Assembly (NCBI GenBank): GCA_027451645.1
Contig: DAIDIX010000058.1
Coordinates: 1 to 9,006 of the forward strand
Source: Candidatus Dormiibacterota bacterium
GTDB taxonomy: Bacteria; Chloroflexota; Dormibacteria; Aeolococcales; Aeolococcaceae
Direction of reading: 5' to 3'
DNA: 9,006 nucleotides
Each line of letters starts with the position of its first letter. Positions within the stretch are counted from its first letter, which is position 1. The position numbers were made by a program, and so were the translations under genes. Positions 6,837-9,006 of this stretch are shown here, in pieces. Under the pieces are notes generated by a model. The model worked only from the letters and a program-made list of their open reading frames with translations, made no database searches and was not told the DNA's origin.

Positions 6837-6867
6837 GGGCTCCCGAATCGGGGAGAGACGGGAGTCC
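6837..6867 (+). terminator. Strong GC-rich hairpin between the small membrane protein and the TrbL-like gene
   Basis: GGGCTCCCG (6837-6845) pairs with CGGGAGTCC (6859-6867) over nine positions, with one G-T (G-U in RNA) pair and a 13-base loop. It sits 20 bases after the stop codon of the small gene. No T-run follows, so it is not a classical intrinsic terminator. It could be a partial terminator, or a 3' stabiliser or processing site that raises the level of the upstream transcript. A new promoter for the TrbL-like gene could also lie in the remaining part of the gap, but none stands out. Confidence 0.4.
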
Positions 6868-6931
6868 GTTCTCGCATCGTTAACCTACGTTCGAGGGGTG
6901 TCGAACTTGTAGGAGAGAGCAGGGGGAATCA

Positions 6932-8398
6932 GTGGTGGGATTCGTTCGCTACGTCCACAGGACGTACGTACGCATTGCGTTTGCAATCCTGACGCTCGTG
7001 TGCTGCATGCCGTTCCTTTCAGGAACTGTTGCAGCAGCGACAGCTGACCACGCCCCGACACCGGTCATCGCATCGGGCATTTTCAACACGTGCCAGATAC
7101 CCGTTATCTCACAGGCATGCCAGACTGCATCGAGTGCTTCGAGCACCCTTACAAATCCTGCGAGTTCCCTGGCAAGTTCCATTGCATCATCCGTCCTCAA
7201 TGCCATCGATTCCTGGGTGACGAATGCTGCAATCTGGATCCTCGACAAGGTCGTTGCCCTCATCAACTCATCGACCACACCGAACCTTTCTGCACCGTGG
7301 TTCATGCAGCACTACAGTGTCATGGTGACGCTTGGAGCACTCGTCATGCTCCCACTTCTCCTGCTCACTGCACTGCTCGGTGCAATAAAGGGAGATCCCT
7401 CCCTTCCCCTCCGTGCCGCATTCGTCTACGTTCCTGTTGCCTGCATTGGCACCTTTGTCTCGCTCCATGTCGTTGATGCACTCCTGAAGATTGTCGACTG
7501 GATGTGCAGTGTCGTTCTCACAGGAATGAATTCGGACTACTCATCATTTGTGTCCAATATCAGTACTGCCCTCAATGGTGGCAACTCGCCATCCATTGCG
7601 ACTCCATTTGTCGCGCTCATTTCAAGCTTTCTCATAGTGGTATTTGGCTTTTTCATCTTTATTGAGCTCCTTGTCCGTGAAGCAACAATCTACGCAACTG
7701 CCATCTTCATTCCACTCATTCTCACGACTCTTGTCTTTCCCCAGGCATCGCGCATGGCAACGAAGATGTTTGAGACTCTCATTTTCGTCATCATCTCGAA
7801 ATTTGTTCTCGTTGTCGTCCTCTCCGTTGGCATTGCTGCACTTGGCGGGAGCGCTACAGGAGGGTTCGCTGCTGTCCTTGCTGGCGTTGTCATCGTCATC
7901 ATGACTGCATTTACACCAGCAGCAATCCTTGCACTTGTGCCTACCATTGAGGGTTCCATCTCGACCTTCGTCACTGCACAGTCAATCGGTATCGGTGAGG
8001 GACTTGTTGCAGCCACAACAGGTGCAAGTGTCTACAGCGGAATCCGCAGGTTCAATGAGGCGCGCATCGCATCGAGCACTGTTTCTGGTGCATCTGCAGC
8101 AGGAGCTGCTGGTGGCGCTGCTGGAGGTGCTGCAGGTGCAGTGCACCTCATTGGCAGCCGTGCAGCGCAAAGTGGACAGAGCTTCCAGCAGGGTGCAACC
8201 CAGCACCAGCCGAACTCCTCAGGTGGCATGGGCAACTCCCAGACCCAGGGAGGACCTACTGGCTGGCGAGGTACCCAGCAGCAGTCACCCCAACCCAGAA
8301 CAACGATCGTTCCCAGTGAAACCCGTGGGGGATCTGGTCCAACATCGAATGGCCCTACAATTCCGCCCTCATCGGAAGGAGGTATGAGTGATGTCTGA
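6932..8398 (+). CDS. TrbL/VirB6-like polytopic transfer-channel protein
   Basis: This encodes 488 residues. Two GTG codons, 6932 and 6935, follow AGGGGGA (6921-6927) at 4 and 7 bases; the second has the better spacing. The N-terminus (about 13-35) is a signal peptide or first helix ending in V-A-A-A. A serine-rich exported segment follows with cysteines at 54 and 63. Hydrophobic helices lie at about 127-150, 163-183, 226-246, 253-270, 282-304 and 311-337. The block E-L-L-V-R-E-A-x-I-Y at 245-254, then I-S-K-F-V at 288-292 and F-T-P-A-A-I at 327-332, is the core I associate with actinobacterial TrbL/VirB6-type proteins, which form the inner-membrane part of a conjugation channel. From about 385 onward the sequence is low-complexity (A-G runs, then Q/S/P/G-rich), probably a disordered tail. 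The stop overlaps the next gene by 8 bases, so the two are translationally linked. Family-level identity is fairly sure; DNA transfer itself is inferred. Confidence 0.85.
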   Translation: MVGFVRYVHRTYVRIAFAILTLVCCMPFLSGTVAAATADHAPTPVIASGIFNTCQIPVISQACQTASSASSTLTNPASSLASSIASSVLNAIDSWVTNAAIWILDKVVALINSSTTPNLSAPWFMQHYSVMVTLGALVMLPLLLLTALLGAIKGDPSLPLRAAFVYVPVACIGTFVSLHVVDALLKIVDWMCSVVLTGMNSDYSSFVSNISTALNGGNSPSIATPFVALISSFLIVVFGFFIFIELLVREATIYATAIFIPLILTTLVFPQASRMATKMFETLIFVIISKFVLVVVLSVGIAALGGSATGGFAAVLAGVVIVIMTAFTPAAILALVPTIEGSISTFVTAQSIGIGEGLVAATTGASVYSGIRRFNEARIASSTVSGASAAGAAGGAAGGAAGAVHLIGSRAAQSGQSFQQGATQHQPNSSGGMGNSQTQGGPTGWRGTQQQSPQPRTTIVPSETRGGSGPTSNGPTIPPSSEGGMSDV

Positions 8399-9006
8399 TG
8401 ATCTTCGGTACCGGTTTGGTCCGCTTGAGCAGCGTGGATTCCTCTTCGGACTCCGTACTGCACAGGTTGGCCTCCTCTTTGGTGGTGCCTTTCTTGGTGT
8501 CATTGCAATGCATGCGATTCCGGGAAGCGGTGGCATTGTGCTGGCCATTCTCTTCCTCACTGCTGCAGCTGGCTCATGCTTCTGGCATGTGAGCGGACGG
8601 AGTGTGGACCAGTGGGTTCCCGTAGGAATCCGGTGGCTTGTCCGCCAGTCCAGGAAGGAGAATGTCCATGTGTCCCAGGCTCCACTTCGTGGCCACAGCT
8701 GGAAGACACCCCTCATCCCGAAGGATGCTCCTCCAAGCCTGAAAACCATCTCCATCATTGCTGCACCAGTTGCTGGTGGAGAGCTTGGCATCGTGAAGGA
8801 TGAGCTTGCTGGCACATATACTGCAGTACTCGCAGTACGTGGACGGTCATTCGCTCTCCTTGACCAGCAGGACAAGGCCCGGCTCCTCTCACAGTGGGGG
8901 GATGTCCTCACCGGACTTGCACGTGAGGGAAGTCCCATCACGCGCCTCCAGTGGCTTGAGCGCACCTCTGCTGATGGAGGGGAGTCTGTTGCCCAGTACC
9001 TCCGTG
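8391..9006 (+). CDS. SCO6880-family protein with VirB3/PrgI-like N-terminus, 3' end outside window
   Basis: An open frame of 205 codons starts at ATG 8391 and runs off the right edge. AAGGAGG (8376-8382) lies 8 bases upstream, inside the end of the TrbL-like gene, which this frame overlaps by 8 bases. The N-terminus has R-Y-R-F-G-P-L-E-x-R-G-F-L-F-G, then two hydrophobic helices at about 23-42 and 47-66, as in PrgI/VirB3-type proteins. The soluble part has G-T-Y-T-A-V-L-x-V-R-G-R-S-F at about 141-154, A-R-E-G-S-P at 177-182 and R-L-Q-W-L-E-R-T at 185-192. These are hallmarks, from memory, of the SCO6880 family that sits between TrbL-like and VirB4-like genes in actinobacterial integrative elements. 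Full members have close to 500 residues, so more than half is missing here. The likely role is as an inner-membrane component linking the channel to its ATPase. The gene downstream should be the VirB4/TraC-type ATPase. Confidence 0.87.
   Translation, partial: MSDDLRYRFGPLEQRGFLFGLRTAQVGLLFGGAFLGVIAMHAIPGSGGIVLAILFLTAAAGSCFWHVSGRSVDQWVPVGIRWLVRQSRKENVHVSQAPLRGHSWKTPLIPKDAPPSLKTISIIAAPVAGGELGIVKDELAGTYTAVLAVRGRSFALLDQQDKARLLSQWGDVLTGLAREGSPITRLQWLERTSADGGESVAQYLR

Noticed and set aside
8092..8150. Tandem DNA repeat in the TrbL-like gene (GCTGCTGGTGGC-like units)
   Set aside because: It is alanine/glycine low-complexity coding sequence with imperfect units, not a separate repeat element.
1..9006. 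CRISPR array, tRNA/rRNA, insertion sequence, integrase or att repeats
   Set aside because: No regularly spaced identical repeats, cloverleaf, transposase motifs or matching terminal repeats were found on either strand.

Overview
This window looks like chromosomal DNA from a moderate-GC (roughly mid-50s %, estimated by eye) actinobacterium. Three things point that way: secreted proteins built from C-x5-C / W-N-G-x-x-W repeats, a mycobacterial-type CysH, and a transfer-type membrane operon with the layout seen in actinobacterial integrative elements. An Acidimicrobiia-like host is possible, but the sequence alone does not settle it.

Left part (1-2202, minus strand): two tandem genes for exported repeat proteins. 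The upstream one (910-2202) has a signal peptide, seven evenly spaced cysteine-pair repeats, a C-terminal membrane helix and a short basic tail, so it is probably a membrane-anchored seven-bladed propeller. The downstream one (913 to beyond base 1) is cut by the window edge; the two overlap by ATGA and are probably translationally coupled. Middle (2283-5326): a sulfate-assimilation block. cysD and cysN (ATP sulfurylase subunits) run leftward as an overlapping pair. cysH (APS/PAPS reductase) runs rightward from the shared 4510-4627 region. Together they activate sulfate to APS and reduce it to sulfite. No cysC is fused to cysN, which favours direct APS reduction, yet the CysH lacks one of the four cysteines that normally hold the [4Fe-4S] cluster.

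Right part (5511-9006, plus strand): four co-directional genes. They are a ParA/MinD-like ATPase, a 95-residue two-helix protein (DUF6112/VirB2-like), a polytopic TrbL/VirB6-like channel protein and the start of an SCO6880-family protein (VirB3/PrgI-like N-terminus). This is the opening of an actinobacterial type IV-secretion-like or conjugation operon. The VirB4-type ATPase and coupling protein would be expected just beyond the window. The 184-base gap before it holds two small inverted repeats and a weak promoter candidate. A strong hairpin lies between the second and third genes.

No tRNA, rRNA, insertion sequence, CRISPR array or integrase was seen, and no stretch longer than about 190 bases lacks a gene.
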